Below, piece after piece: positions 54,415 through 64,000 of a stretch of DNA of 64,000 nucleotides (the first letter of the stretch is position 1; every line of letters begins with the position of its first letter). The notes under the pieces are model-generated. The model saw only the letters and a list, made by a program, of their open reading frames with translations. It ran no database searches and was not told the origin of the DNA. Source of the DNA: Corynebacterium falsenii (GTDB lineage Bacteria; Actinomycetota; Actinomycetes; Mycobacteriales; Mycobacteriaceae); the NCBI RefSeq assembly GCF_020099275.1, contig NZ_CP083646.1, positions 372,001 through 436,000 on the forward strand, read 5' to 3'. Both the position numbers and the translations under genes were made by a program.

Positions 54415-56442
54415 TTAGCCGCGGCGCTTGCGCCATGCGATGAGGCTCACGCCTGCAGCCGTGAATACGGAGGCTGCGGCGAGCAGAACCAGCACTGCAT
54501 CGCTGGTGCCCGTGTTGGCGAGATGCGCGGAAGAGCTGCTGGACCCGTGGCTGCCATGGTTACCGTGGCTTGCCTGGGAGCCGGTGGACGAGCCCGATCC
54601 ATGGGACGAGCTGCCGGATCCGCCGTTGCCGCCATGACCTGTGGGGTTACCGGGCTGAACCATGCCGCCGCCGTGGCCGGAGCCGGTACCGCCGCCGTGG
54701 CCACCGTGGCCGTTTCCGGAACCGCCATTGTCGGAGCCGCCGGAGCCATTATCGCCACCGTGGCCGTTGTCCCCTCCATTATCTCCGGAGCCGTCGCCGC
54801 CGTTGTCGGTTCCGCCACCGTGATCGCCACCGCCATCACCATCACCGTCGCCATCACCGCCGCCGGGCGTGGTTTCCGGCTTGCAATCAGGTAGATCGCC
54901 GGTGAGGTGAGCCGTGGCCTCCAGAACCTTGTCCTCCGGAGTATCGGCGGGCACCGTCTGACTCATCATGAGCACAGCGTGCGTCCCAGCGGGCATGTCG
55001 ATGTCTGCGGTGATGACGTTGCCGTTGATCTCGATGTTCTCGAACTTCATCGTCTTGTCATTCGGCCGACCGTTGTCGGCGATGCCGAACGGGTGATCAG
55101 GCGCAATGTAAATGTAATCGCCGTTTTCGGCCGTGACCTTCGCGCCGGGCAGATCTGGCAGAGTGACGCGCAGCTTGCCGCCGGAAATGGCCTCATCGGT
55201 ACCGACCGGTAGGCGCCAGTACAGCACGCCCGGATCACGCCAGTGCTGCATCTCCATGGCGCCACGAGTACCGGGGCTGATGTAATCCTTCACCTTCTTG
55301 GTGTAGCCGGTGTTGGAGTAGTCGTCCCACTCGGTATTCATGATGGCACCGGCGGTCCAGTCCAGTGGCCCGCACTTCGCCCAGTCGGTGTTGTCACCGT
55401 TCGTGGGCTCAAACGGGGGCTTCACGACGTCGCGGAGCGGCTGAGAGAACCGCGAGCCAATGTTCACCGGAGTTTGGTCCTCGGCATCGGAACGCGGAGT
55501 TGCGGTGAGCTGAATATCAACCGTGTCCAGGGACTTCGTCTCATTTGATTGAGGAACGGATACTAGGACGCGCCCATCGTTGGCTACCTTGACAGTCGCA
55601 CCCTCAATCACCTCGTCCGTTCCGGGCTTGTAGACGATGCCGCTGAGGCGCTGGGCATCCTCCTCGCGGGCGTTGACCGTCATGCCGTTTGCGGCCAGCT
55701 TGTCGGACCGGGGGAGAACCTTGGCGGTCCCAGAAATCTCAATGGGACGGCACGCATTGGTCTCGCTCGTGAGGGGGACATAGGTGGTGTTCAGGGTTAA
55801 GGTGGACTTGGCGATCTGCGGATCGGCGGCCTTGAGGTTGCCATCCGGGCCATTGACCACCCACATGACACCCGCGCCACCCCAGCCGGAACCGGCCGGT
55901 GCGTTGTAGTCACCGAGATCGGCCGTGAACGAGTCATTCGCCTCAAGTGAAGTCTTGTCTGGGGTCACTTGCATCTTCACCGGAACGGTGAAGTGGGTAC
56001 CCAATTCCTGGTTAGTCACCGTATAGGGGCCAGCTGCATTGCTGCTCTGCGTAAAGGTGGCGGTGGTGTTCTTGACGGTGCGGCCCTGGAGATTGAAAAA
56101 TTTCACCCACGGTCGCCAGTTGACGGTTCCACTACCCGTGGAGAATTTCTGAATTCCGATGGAGAATTGGCGCGAAATAGATTGCGCATTCTGGCCATAA
56201 TCCAGAGCGTTAAGATCCAAAGTATTGGACGTGGTCAGTACCGCATCGCAGCTGCTGGTTGTGCCATTCGGCGGTGACGTGGGCGCGGCAGCGGTCTGGG
56301 CCTGAGCGGTCGCCGGCAAAGCGATCGCGCTCGCAGCACCCAAGGCGATGCTAGAAGCGCAGGCTGCGGCCTTCTTTGCGGTCAGCGACCGAGTGAGGGA
56401 TCGCAGAGCACCGGACGGGGAAGTGGCGGATGTGGGAGCCAT
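54415..56442 (-). CDS. Large secreted cell-wall protein with LANTG sorting signal
   Basis: Surface protein of 675 residues. A long signal peptide (basic segment, then SIALGAASAIALPATAQA) precedes an extracytoplasmic part of about 500 residues with beta-rich segments and few cysteines. Next is a Gly/Asp/His/Asn/Ser-rich linker (about 530-635), then LANTG, a hydrophobic helix and the tail WRKRR. This is a sortase cell-wall sorting signal with LANTG instead of LPxTG. No sortase gene is in the window. Start 56442 has a GAGGA site. It lies between the kinase gene and gyrA, on the opposite strand. Domain function unknown. Confidence 0.82.
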   Translation of the reverse strand: MAPTSATSPSGALRSLTRSLTAKKAAACASSIALGAASAIALPATAQAQTAAAPTSPPNGTTSSCDAVLTTSNTLDLNALDYGQNAQSISRQFSIGIQKFSTGSGTVNWRPWVKFFNLQGRTVKNTTATFTQSSNAAGPYTVTNQELGTHFTVPVKMQVTPDKTSLEANDSFTADLGDYNAPAGSGWGGAGVMWVVNGPDGNLKAADPQIAKSTLTLNTTYVPLTSETNACRPIEISGTAKVLPRSDKLAANGMTVNAREEDAQRLSGIVYKPGTDEVIEGATVKVANDGRVLVSVPQSNETKSLDTVDIQLTATPRSDAEDQTPVNIGSRFSQPLRDVVKPPFEPTNGDNTDWAKCGPLDWTAGAIMNTEWDDYSNTGYTKKVKDYISPGTRGAMEMQHWRDPGVLYWRLPVGTDEAISGGKLRVTLPDLPGAKVTAENGDYIYIAPDHPFGIADNGRPNDKTMKFENIEINGNVITADIDMPAGTHAVLMMSQTVPADTPEDKVLEATAHLTGDLPDCKPETTPGGGDGDGDGDGGGDHGGGTDNGGDGSGDNGGDNGHGGDNGSGGSDNGGSGNGHGGHGGGTGSGHGGGMVQPGNPTGHGGNGGSGSSSHGSGSSTGSQASHGNHGSHGSSSSSAHLANTGTSDAVLVLLAAASVFTAAGVSLIAWRKRRG

Positions 56443-56794
56443 GTGAAGTGTCCTCGGAAACGACGGGGAAAGGAACAAAAAGAAAATTGGAACAGTCGCA
56501 CAGAAACGTCAGAATGGTCAGTGCTGACTACACAATAAAGGCCATAGCTCGAGGCTTCAACAGATATACAAATAGAACACTCGGAAAGGTCACCCGGGAG
56601 AAATGGGTGGCGTAAACAAAGAAAAAGGCTCTCCGGGCTGCACCACCGCCACCGAACACGGGTCAAAAGCACCACGATCGCTACCCGAAGAAACGGGGGG
56701 ACGAGGAGCGATCGGGGTGGCGTCGAAGAAAAGAGGGGGGTGCAACAGGTAGAATGGGTTGGTCTGAACGCAAAGCAGAAAGGCTTCACACCCA
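56443..56794. other. Intergenic region upstream of gyrA and the surface protein gene
   Basis: A 352-bp divergent region without convincing coding potential. It should hold the promoters of both genes; a TAGAAT (about 56750) before gyrA resembles a -10 element, with no clear -35. A purine-rich GA tract lies between 56660 and 56740. No other structure stood out. Confidence 0.45.
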
Positions 56795-59329
<2,535 letters not shown>

Positions 59330-59347
59330 ACAACCTGAGGCACAATC

Positions 59348-60094
59348 ATGACGCACCAGACTCCGATGCCATCGGATAAGAACTCCGGTGACGCGTCTCC
59401 TGCGGAGACCTCTTCGGTGACGCCACAACGCCCCTCGGCCAACGCTCAGTCCGGGAGTTCCACGGATTCCTCGGCGGGCGGGGCTCGCGGAGGCAGTGCT
59501 AGCGCGGGCAGTGGCGCAGATGCGGACACGACTCAGGTCATGCCCGTGCAGAAGGGCGCCGAGCAGTCTTCCGGGGCTGCGAGCCAGGGCGCTGGGCAGA
59601 AGTCGGCTCAGGGAGCCGCGAAGAATTCCGCACAGAAGCCGGCACAGAAGCCGGCGACGGTGGGGTCAGGCAAGAACCCGCGTAGCGGCCAGCAGGCTCA
59701 GAAGCCCCGACAGGCGGCGACTGGTGCGGCTGCCCAGGGTCAGGCTTCTAGCGGCGCCTTGGTGGACGTGGACCGTGCTATCACCCACATTGATCCGGTC
59801 AGCGCGTTGAAGATGGGCTTGGTGTTCAACCTCGCCCTGTTCGCCGTGTGGTTCGTGGCGATGGCACTGATCTACATCGTGCTGGGTAGCGCTGGCGTGT
59901 GGGATCGGCTGAACAGCCTTGTGGCGGATCTCACTGGTTCGGACGGCATGACGGCCGGACTCTACTTCGGTGCCGTGGTGGCACTGGGGCTCGTGGAGGT
60001 TGTGGTCTTTACTCTGCTGGCTCCGGTAGTGGCGCTGATCTACAACTCCGCGGCTGCGCTTTTTGGTGGCGTGCGAGTTACTCTCGACCGGTAG
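59348..60094 (+). CDS. DUF3566 membrane protein
   Basis: Protein of 248 residues. Residues 1-135 are disordered and rich in Ala, Ser, Gln, Gly and Lys; the rest is the DUF3566 domain with a first helix VFNLALFAVWFVAMALIYIVLG and a second near VEVVVFTLLAPVVALIYNSAAALFGG, preceded by the conserved HIDPVSALKMG. The family lies directly after gyrA in Corynebacteriales (Rv0007). A cell-division or envelope role has been suggested for its mycobacterial relative; function here is not shown. Confidence 0.88.
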   Translation: MTHQTPMPSDKNSGDASPAETSSVTPQRPSANAQSGSSTDSSAGGARGGSASAGSGADADTTQVMPVQKGAEQSSGAASQGAGQKSAQGAAKNSAQKPAQKPATVGSGKNPRSGQQAQKPRQAATGAAAQGQASSGALVDVDRAITHIDPVSALKMGLVFNLALFAVWFVAMALIYIVLGSAGVWDRLNSLVADLTGSDGMTAGLYFGAVVALGLVEVVVFTLLAPVVALIYNSAAALFGGVRVTLDR

Positions 60095-60119
60095 TCTTTT
60101 TGCCTTCTGACCTGCTGAT

Positions 60120-60148
60120 TTGGTGAAACACAGGGCAGTAGGTAAAGT
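60120..60148 (+). promoter_or_regulatory. Promoter of the tRNA-Ile/tRNA-Ala pair
   Basis: TTGGTG (60120-60125), 17 bp, TAAAGT (60143-60148), ending 15 bases before the tRNA-Ile start. Spacing and hexamers fit a housekeeping sigma promoter. Confidence 0.5.
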
Positions 60149-60163
60149 TTCTACTCGTTCGAC

Positions 60164-60240
60164 GGGCCTATAGCTCAGGCGGTTAGAGCGCTTCGCTGAT
60201 AACGAAGAGGTCGGAGGTTCAAGTCCTCCTAGGCCCACCA
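60164..60240 (+). tRNA. tRNA-Ile (anticodon GAT)
   Basis: A 77-nt cloverleaf: acceptor GGGCCTA pairs with TAGGCCC, anticodon loop CTGATAA with GAT at 60198-60200, T-arm GGAGGTTCAAGTCCTCC, and an encoded CCA end. It is followed 20 bp later by tRNA-Ala, the same pair that follows gyrA in mycobacteria. Confidence 0.97.
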
Positions 60241-60260
60241 TTCGAACAACAATTTTATAT

Positions 60261-60333
60261 GGGGCATTAGCTCAATTGGTAGAGCATCTGCTTTGCAAGC
60301 AGAAGGTCAGGAGTTCGATTCTCCTATGCTCCA
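60261..60333 (+). tRNA. tRNA-Ala (anticodon TGC)
   Basis: A 73-nt cloverleaf: acceptor GGGGCAT pairs with ATGCTCC, anticodon TGC at 60294-60296 within loop TTTGCAA, T-arm AGGAGTTCGATTCTCCT. The genome has CAG instead of CA after the discriminator, so the CCA end is not fully encoded and must be added by the tRNA nucleotidyltransferase (pcnA, in this window). Confidence 0.97.
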
Positions 60334-60345
60334 CAGATAAAACAA

Positions 60346-60379
60346 TAGGGCCGTTCTTTCGAGAACGGCCCTACTTTTT
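60346..60379 (+). terminator. Intrinsic terminator after the tRNA pair
   Basis: TAGGGCCGTTCT and AGAACGGCCCTA form a perfect 12-bp stem with a TTCG tetraloop (60358-60361), followed by five T residues (60375-60379). Confidence 0.9.
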
Positions 60380-60440
60380 GTGCGTGCTGGCGCCCGCAGT
60401 CCGCCCATAGTCCGCTACCCGGTGCGCCTCCTGAGTGCCG

Positions 60441-60527
60441 TGTACGAATGCCGTGTTCTGGCCGATCCCGCTCCGCAAAAGCCCAGGTGGTCAAATCTGC
60501 TACCTCACAGAACACGGCATTCGCACA
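60441..60527. repeat. 87-nt inverted-repeat element, copy 2
   Basis: The outer arms pair almost perfectly: GAATGCCGTGTTCTG (60446-60460) with CAGAACACGGCATTC (60508-60522), extending to 19 of 20 pairs at the ends. An inner small hairpin AGGTGG/CTACCT lies in the conserved core. It aligns over its full 87-nt length with the copy at 20058-20144. It lies in the 395-bp gap between the tRNA terminator and the thioesterase gene; the rest of that gap shows nothing else I can name. Confidence 0.8.
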
Positions 60528-60728
60528 CGACGCGGCGAACGAAGCACCGCGAGAGCCACGAACAGCCGTACTAGCATGGTCACCACACATGCAATTTTGG
60601 CGCAAAAACAATATCTCGGCGCCACCATTGCCACCATTGCCAACATTGGTGCGAGACTGCCTCGAGAACTGCCTCAAGACCGCCTCGAGCCCCTACCCAA
60701 CGACCCCACACCACCGCAGGAGCCCACC

Positions 60729-61169
60729 GTGCTGAACCCAGGCGACACTTTTACCAAGCACTACACCATCCACCCCGGTCATACGGTTCGAGACATCTTC
60801 CCCGAAGCCGGCGAATTCGCCGACATGCCGGACGTCTTCACCACCGGCTGCCTCGTTGCCCTTATGGAGTGGTCCTGCATCGAGCAGCTCAGCCCGCACC
60901 TCGACTCCGGTCAGATCAGCCTGGGCATCGCCATGAACATGACGCACGACGGCCCGTGCACCACCGGCACCGAGCTTGACATCCACTGCGAAGTCACCGC
61001 AGCCAGCGCCCGCCGAGCGAGTTGGAATGTCGAGGTCCGCACCAGCCGCGGCGGAGTCCTCATGGGCACCGCCACCCACACTCGCGCCATTGTCGACCGA
61101 GCCACGTTCAGTTCCACCGTCGACCGTCAGGTCGCCACAATCGGTGGCCAGTACCTCGAGCATCCCTGA
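60729..61169 (+). CDS. Thioesterase-family protein (hotdog fold, FlK-like)
   Basis: Protein of 146 residues. The sequence GHTVRDIFPEAGEFADMPDVFTTGCLVALMEWSCIEQLSPHL followed by MNMTHDGPCTTGTELDIHCEVT matches hotdog-fold thioesterases related to fluoroacetyl-CoA thioesterase FlK, with the helix carrying the catalytic-type Glu. The GTG at 60729 has an AGGAG site five bases upstream. Substrate, presumably an acyl-CoA, is unknown. Confidence 0.82.
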   Translation: MLNPGDTFTKHYTIHPGHTVRDIFPEAGEFADMPDVFTTGCLVALMEWSCIEQLSPHLDSGQISLGIAMNMTHDGPCTTGTELDIHCEVTAASARRASWNVEVRTSRGGVLMGTATHTRAIVDRATFSSTVDRQVATIGGQYLEHP

Positions 61170-61326
61170 TGTCGGTTTCCCAACCTTTTTCGACGCCACC
61201 CCACGCCTTCCTCCCCCTGCAGAACAGCGAGGGTGTTGCCGCGGGTTCTGCTCCGAGGTTGTCTCGCACGTCAGTAAACTAATCCCCGATCACTGACACA
61301 TCATCCTCCCCCACGAAGCGAGACCC

Positions 61327-62607
61327 ATGGTTAAACATCAACAACTCCTCTTCGGCAACGGATGGGTTCCGGGAGTCCGGACCTCATCCCTCTGGCAGAG
61401 GTTCTGGGCGCCTTTTTGGATGGTGCCCATCGCCATTAGCGTGGCATCCGTGGGCCTCGCCCTTCTGCTGCCGGCCATTGACGGCCTGGTCGCCAACGAG
61501 ATTCCGCTATTTTTCCACTCCGGCGCCTCCGGTGCCCGCAGCCTGCTGTCGACCATCGCCTCGATCACCATCTCGATCACCGGCCCAGTCTTTTCCATCA
61601 CCTTGGTGGTGCTGCAGCTAGCCAGTAGCCAGTTCACGCCGCGCATCTTGGGCTCGTTCCTGGAAAGCCGCGTAACCCAGTTCTCCCTGGGCATGTTCGT
61701 GGGCACCTTCCTCTACGCGCTGACCGTGATGCGTTCGATCCGCACCGATCCGGACTTCGTGCCGCAGCTAGCTACGTCCTTTGCCTTCTTCATGGTGGTG
61801 GGCAGCATGGGCATGTTCCTGGCGTTCATCCGTCACATCGTGCTCTCCATTCAGATCTCCGAGGTGATTTTCCGAATCCAGCTCTCCGGCATTGAATCGC
61901 TCAACAACGTGATGCCGGAAGACCAGGCGGAGGTCGATAACATCACCCGGAAGCCGTGGCGCCCGGATGAGGAAGAGTCGGTACGCGACGTGTACTACGG
62001 CGGTCGCGGTGGGTACATCTGCGAGGTCAACTACAACAAACTCATGTCCTTCGCACACAAGCACGGCGGCGTGCTCGAGGTGCTCTATCCCGTGGGCCAC
62101 TACGTACCCTGCAACCAGGTCATCGCCCGGTGGTTCGGACCGAAGGAGCTCGACGGGGTCGATGACCTCAGCGAAGCGGTCACCGAGCTCATGTCGTTCA
62201 ACCGCGAGCGCACCATCCGACAGGACTTCTCCTTTTCTATTCGCCAGCTCGTGGACATTGCCGAGCGCGCCCTATCGCCCGGCGTGAACGATCCGACCAC
62301 GGCAATCCAGTGCATTAACTGCATTCAATCCCTGTGTCGGGTGATGGTGACCCGCCGCGTGCCCAGTAACTACCTCAATGATGACGATGGTGAGCTCCGT
62401 GTGATCTACCAGCCGCAAACTGTGGAGGAAAACCTGGAACTTGCCGTGGTGGAAATCGCCCACTGGGGATCCACGGCCGTGCGTATCGGCCCCGCTCTGC
62501 ACACGATGATCAACGATCTGCGCAGCGTGGCGCTACCGGAATACCAGCAGGTGCTGGATCGGCTGGACAACGTCATCGACGAGAAGATGGACAATCCCGT
62601 CGAATAA
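61327..62607 (+). CDS. DUF2254 family membrane protein
   Basis: Protein of 426 residues. Four hydrophobic helices in the first 180 residues (WMVPIAISVASVGLALLLPAI, SLLSTIASITISITGPVFSITLVVLQLASSQFTPRIL, FSLGMFVGTFLYALTVM, FAFFMVVGSMGMFLAFIRH) precede a soluble domain with ERTIRQDFSFSIRQLVDIAERALSPGVNDPTTA, the DUF2254 hallmark. Role unknown; the soluble part may bind a ligand or regulate a channel. ATG 61327 has a GAAGCGAG-type site. Confidence 0.88.
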   Translation: MVKHQQLLFGNGWVPGVRTSSLWQRFWAPFWMVPIAISVASVGLALLLPAIDGLVANEIPLFFHSGASGARSLLSTIASITISITGPVFSITLVVLQLASSQFTPRILGSFLESRVTQFSLGMFVGTFLYALTVMRSIRTDPDFVPQLATSFAFFMVVGSMGMFLAFIRHIVLSIQISEVIFRIQLSGIESLNNVMPEDQAEVDNITRKPWRPDEEESVRDVYYGGRGGYICEVNYNKLMSFAHKHGGVLEVLYPVGHYVPCNQVIARWFGPKELDGVDDLSEAVTELMSFNRERTIRQDFSFSIRQLVDIAERALSPGVNDPTTAIQCINCIQSLCRVMVTRRVPSNYLNDDDGELRVIYQPQTVEENLELAVVEIAHWGSTAVRIGPALHTMINDLRSVALPEYQQVLDRLDNVIDEKMDNPVE

Positions 62608-62669
62608 TTCACCCAAAATATCTCGCATGACCGACTGGAAATAACCCGCTGAACTGCATGTTCTTAGAA

Positions 62670-62685
62670 TGTGATACGCATCACA
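62670..62685. promoter_or_regulatory. GlxR/CRP-type operator upstream of the Asp23 operon
   Basis: TGTGATACGCATCACA has perfect arms TGTGAT/ATCACA around four bases, matching the GlxR consensus TGTGA-6-TCACA. It lies 175 bp before the Asp23 gene. GlxR is the global cAMP-binding regulator of corynebacteria. Confidence 0.7.
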
Positions 62686-62859
62686 TACTCTTTTTAGAAA
62701 ATTTCCGTGACGATTTCTCCACTGGTCTCGTCTTCATAGTGTCCCTGCCAAACGGGGTTGCTTCCACGAAAGACGGAAGCAAAAAGCAAGCAAGAAGCTA
62801 TGAAGCAACAATCCACTACGGAACCGGATACAACCGGATCCGAGCTCAAGGAGTTTTCC

Positions 62860-63363
62860 ATGTCTGACAAGAATCTTCCCCAGACCGGTGCACAGCAGCA
62901 GCGCGAGGCAGCCAAGAAGGCTGACGAGCAGAAGGACAACAGCAAGGAGCTGCGCGGCCCGCTGCAGACCGAGCGCGGCGTAACCACCATGGAAGACACC
63001 GTGGTCGCCAAGGTCGCCGGCATCGCCGCCCGCGAGGTTCCCGGCGTGTACGACATGGGCAACGCTGCCCGTCGTGCGTTCTCCGCAGTCACCGACCGCA
63101 TCCCGAACTCCAAGACCAACGTCACCGGCGGCATCAGCGTGGAGAAGGGCGACACCCAGACCGCCATCGACGCCACCGTTGTCATCGAGTACGGCGCATC
63201 CGTCGTTGAGGTCGGCGACAACATCCGCGAGAACATCATCGACCAGGTCGAGTCCGCCACCGGCCTCGAGGTCATCGAGGTCAACGTCAACGTGGTTGAC
63301 GTTCACCTGCCGGAAGAGGATAACGACGACGACTCCTCCCGCAAGAACAACGAACTGCAGTAA
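62860..63363 (+). CDS. Asp23/Gls24 family envelope stress response protein (first copy)
   Basis: Protein of 167 residues. The domain covers LRGPLQTERGVTTMEDTVVAKVAGIAAREVPGVYDMGN through ATGLEVIEVNVNVVDVHLPEE; about 40 N-terminal residues are charged and disordered. In staphylococci Asp23 is membrane-anchored through AmaP and sits below the membrane during alkaline stress. Start at 62860 (MSDKNLP) has AAGGAG six bases upstream. First gene of a multi-gene operon with a DUF2273-like small protein and a second Asp23. Confidence 0.9.
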   Translation: MSDKNLPQTGAQQQREAAKKADEQKDNSKELRGPLQTERGVTTMEDTVVAKVAGIAAREVPGVYDMGNAARRAFSAVTDRIPNSKTNVTGGISVEKGDTQTAIDATVVIEYGASVVEVGDNIRENIIDQVESATGLEVIEVNVNVVDVHLPEEDNDDDSSRKNNELQ

Positions 63364-63443
63364 AGCCCACCGCAGTCAGTCCTGAGTCGGTCATCCGCGG
63401 CCTTCGGGCCCGGTACCCGACTCCTTTTCATCAAGGAGTAACC

Positions 63444-63620
63444 ATGAAATCCTCTCAATTCGCTCTGCTCATCGGCCTGATCCTCGGCATCGTCGCAGCG
63501 TTCGGTGGCTTCGGCCAGTTCTTCCTGGTCCTCGTCTTCGGCGCATTGGGTCTGGCCGTGGGCCTGGCACTGGAAGGCCGCATCGAAGTTCGCGGAATCA
63601 CTGATCGCCGGAAGGACTAA
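63444..63620 (+). CDS. Small DUF2273-like membrane protein
   Basis: A 58-residue protein not obvious in automated calls. It starts MKSSQFALLIGLILGIVAAF, has two hydrophobic helices and ends in a basic stretch (GITDRRKD). AAGGAG precedes the ATG at 63444. Small DUF2273-type membrane proteins accompany Asp23 proteins in actinobacteria and firmicutes and could be their membrane anchor. Confidence 0.8.
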   Translation: MKSSQFALLIGLILGIVAAFGGFGQFFLVLVFGALGLAVGLALEGRIEVRGITDRRKD

Positions 63621-63622
63621 CC

Positions 63623-63997
63623 ATGACAGCCACCCAAAACCCGACCACCTCGAGGGGCGCGACCACCGTCTCAACCAAAGTGGTCGCCCAAATGGCGGAA
63701 CAAGCCGCCTATGAGGTTCGGGGTGTGGGCTCAGACGCCGGAGGCGTCCTCGGCATCGGTGCCCGCAAGGACTTCCACTCCCGGCCCAAGGCTGATGTAG
63801 AGATCTACGGCAACACCGTTGTGCTGCGCATGAACGTAGGCCTCGCATTCCCCACGCCGATGAAGACCGCGCTCACCGAGCTGCGCCAACACCTCACCCA
63901 GCGCATCGAGTACTTCACCGGGCTCACCGTGGGCCGCATCGACATCGACATCTCTTGGCTCAACGCCGAAGCACAAGGAAGGAGGGTTCTGCAATGA
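63623..63997 (+). CDS. Asp23/Gls24 family protein (second copy)
   Basis: Protein of 124 residues, shorter than the first copy: VSTKVVAQMAEQAAYEVRGVGSDAGGVLGI at the start, FPTPMKTALTELRQHLTQRIEYFTGLTVGRIDIDISWL at the end. ATG 63623 lies two bases after the previous stop, within the SD GGAAGGA. The stop overlaps a further ATG at 63994, so the operon continues. Confidence 0.88.
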   Translation: MTATQNPTTSRGATTVSTKVVAQMAEQAAYEVRGVGSDAGGVLGIGARKDFHSRPKADVEIYGNTVVLRMNVGLAFPTPMKTALTELRQHLTQRIEYFTGLTVGRIDIDISWLNAEAQGRRVLQ

Positions 63998-64000
63998 GTT
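63994..64000 (+). CDS. Start of a further gene in the Asp23 operon (cut by window end)
   Basis: ATGAGTT at the window edge overlaps the previous stop codon in the ATGA manner used elsewhere in this operon and follows the GGAAGGAGG site at the end of the second Asp23 gene. Only two codons are visible, so identity cannot be given. Confidence 0.4.

Noticed and set aside
54379..54417. Stem GCGGCTTAGC / GCTTAGCCGC as a terminator between the kinase gene and the surface protein gene
   Set aside because: One mismatch and no T-run; formed partly by three CTTAG repeats, so too weak to list as a terminator.
54600..54860. Regular GCC/ACC-type repeats suggesting a CRISPR-like array
   Set aside because: It is the coding sequence of the Gly/Asp/His/Asn linker; no equal-length repeats with unique spacers.

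Overview
The window is about 64 kb of a high-GC actinobacterial chromosome centred on the replication origin. Gene content and order (pcnA, mutT4-like, a large membrane protein, murJ with a pseudokinase domain, sigM, trxB, trxA, cwlM, a GNAT-like gene, parB, parA, rsmG, yidC, yidD, rnpA, rpmH, dnaA, dnaN, recF, dciA, gyrB, gyrA, tRNA-Ile, tRNA-Ala) match the dnaA neighbourhood of Corynebacteriales. The BrnQ and BrnFE transporters, pyruvate:quinone oxidoreductase, a GlxR-type operator and SigH-type promoters point to Corynebacterium. I do not assign a species.

Left part (1-22 kb): accessory metabolism and transport. It holds leuS (cut by the window edge), an SdpI-like protein, a ribokinase-type kinase, two NAD(P)-dependent oxidoreductases, a DoxX protein, a four-gene siderophore-type iron uptake operon, a mycoredoxin, a branched-chain amino acid importer (brnQ) and exporter (brnFE), an Nramp manganese transporter, pyruvate oxidase, a nucleoside hydrolase, an MFS transporter, an SBF-like transporter, a NUDIX hydrolase and a YqgE/AlgH protein.

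Middle (22-48 kb): the conserved origin-flanking block. Leftward and rightward genes cover tRNA maturation, lipid II export, redox (trxB/trxA), cell-wall control, chromosome segregation (ParAB and three parS sites), membrane insertion (YidC/YidD) and RNase P. DnaA boxes cluster upstream of dnaA and again between dnaA and dnaN. An extra pair flanks the murJ stop codon.

Right part (48-64 kb): gyrB, an alpha/beta hydrolase, divergent glycerol dehydrogenase and dihydroxyacetone kinase, a sortase-type surface protein, gyrA, a DUF3566 membrane protein, two tRNAs with a terminator, a thioesterase, a DUF2254 membrane protein, and the start of an Asp23/Gls24 envelope-stress operon behind a GlxR-like site.

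Recurring themes beyond ordinary annotation are: (i) short in-frame tandem repeats at protein N-termini and linkers, including a His/Asp-rich DnaA linker and an RS-rich NUDIX protein; (ii) candidate SigH-type promoters before doxX, the mycoredoxin and trxB; (iii) an 87-nt inverted-repeat element present twice; (iv) several uncharacterised palindromes that may be operators. No prophage, insertion sequence or CRISPR array was seen.
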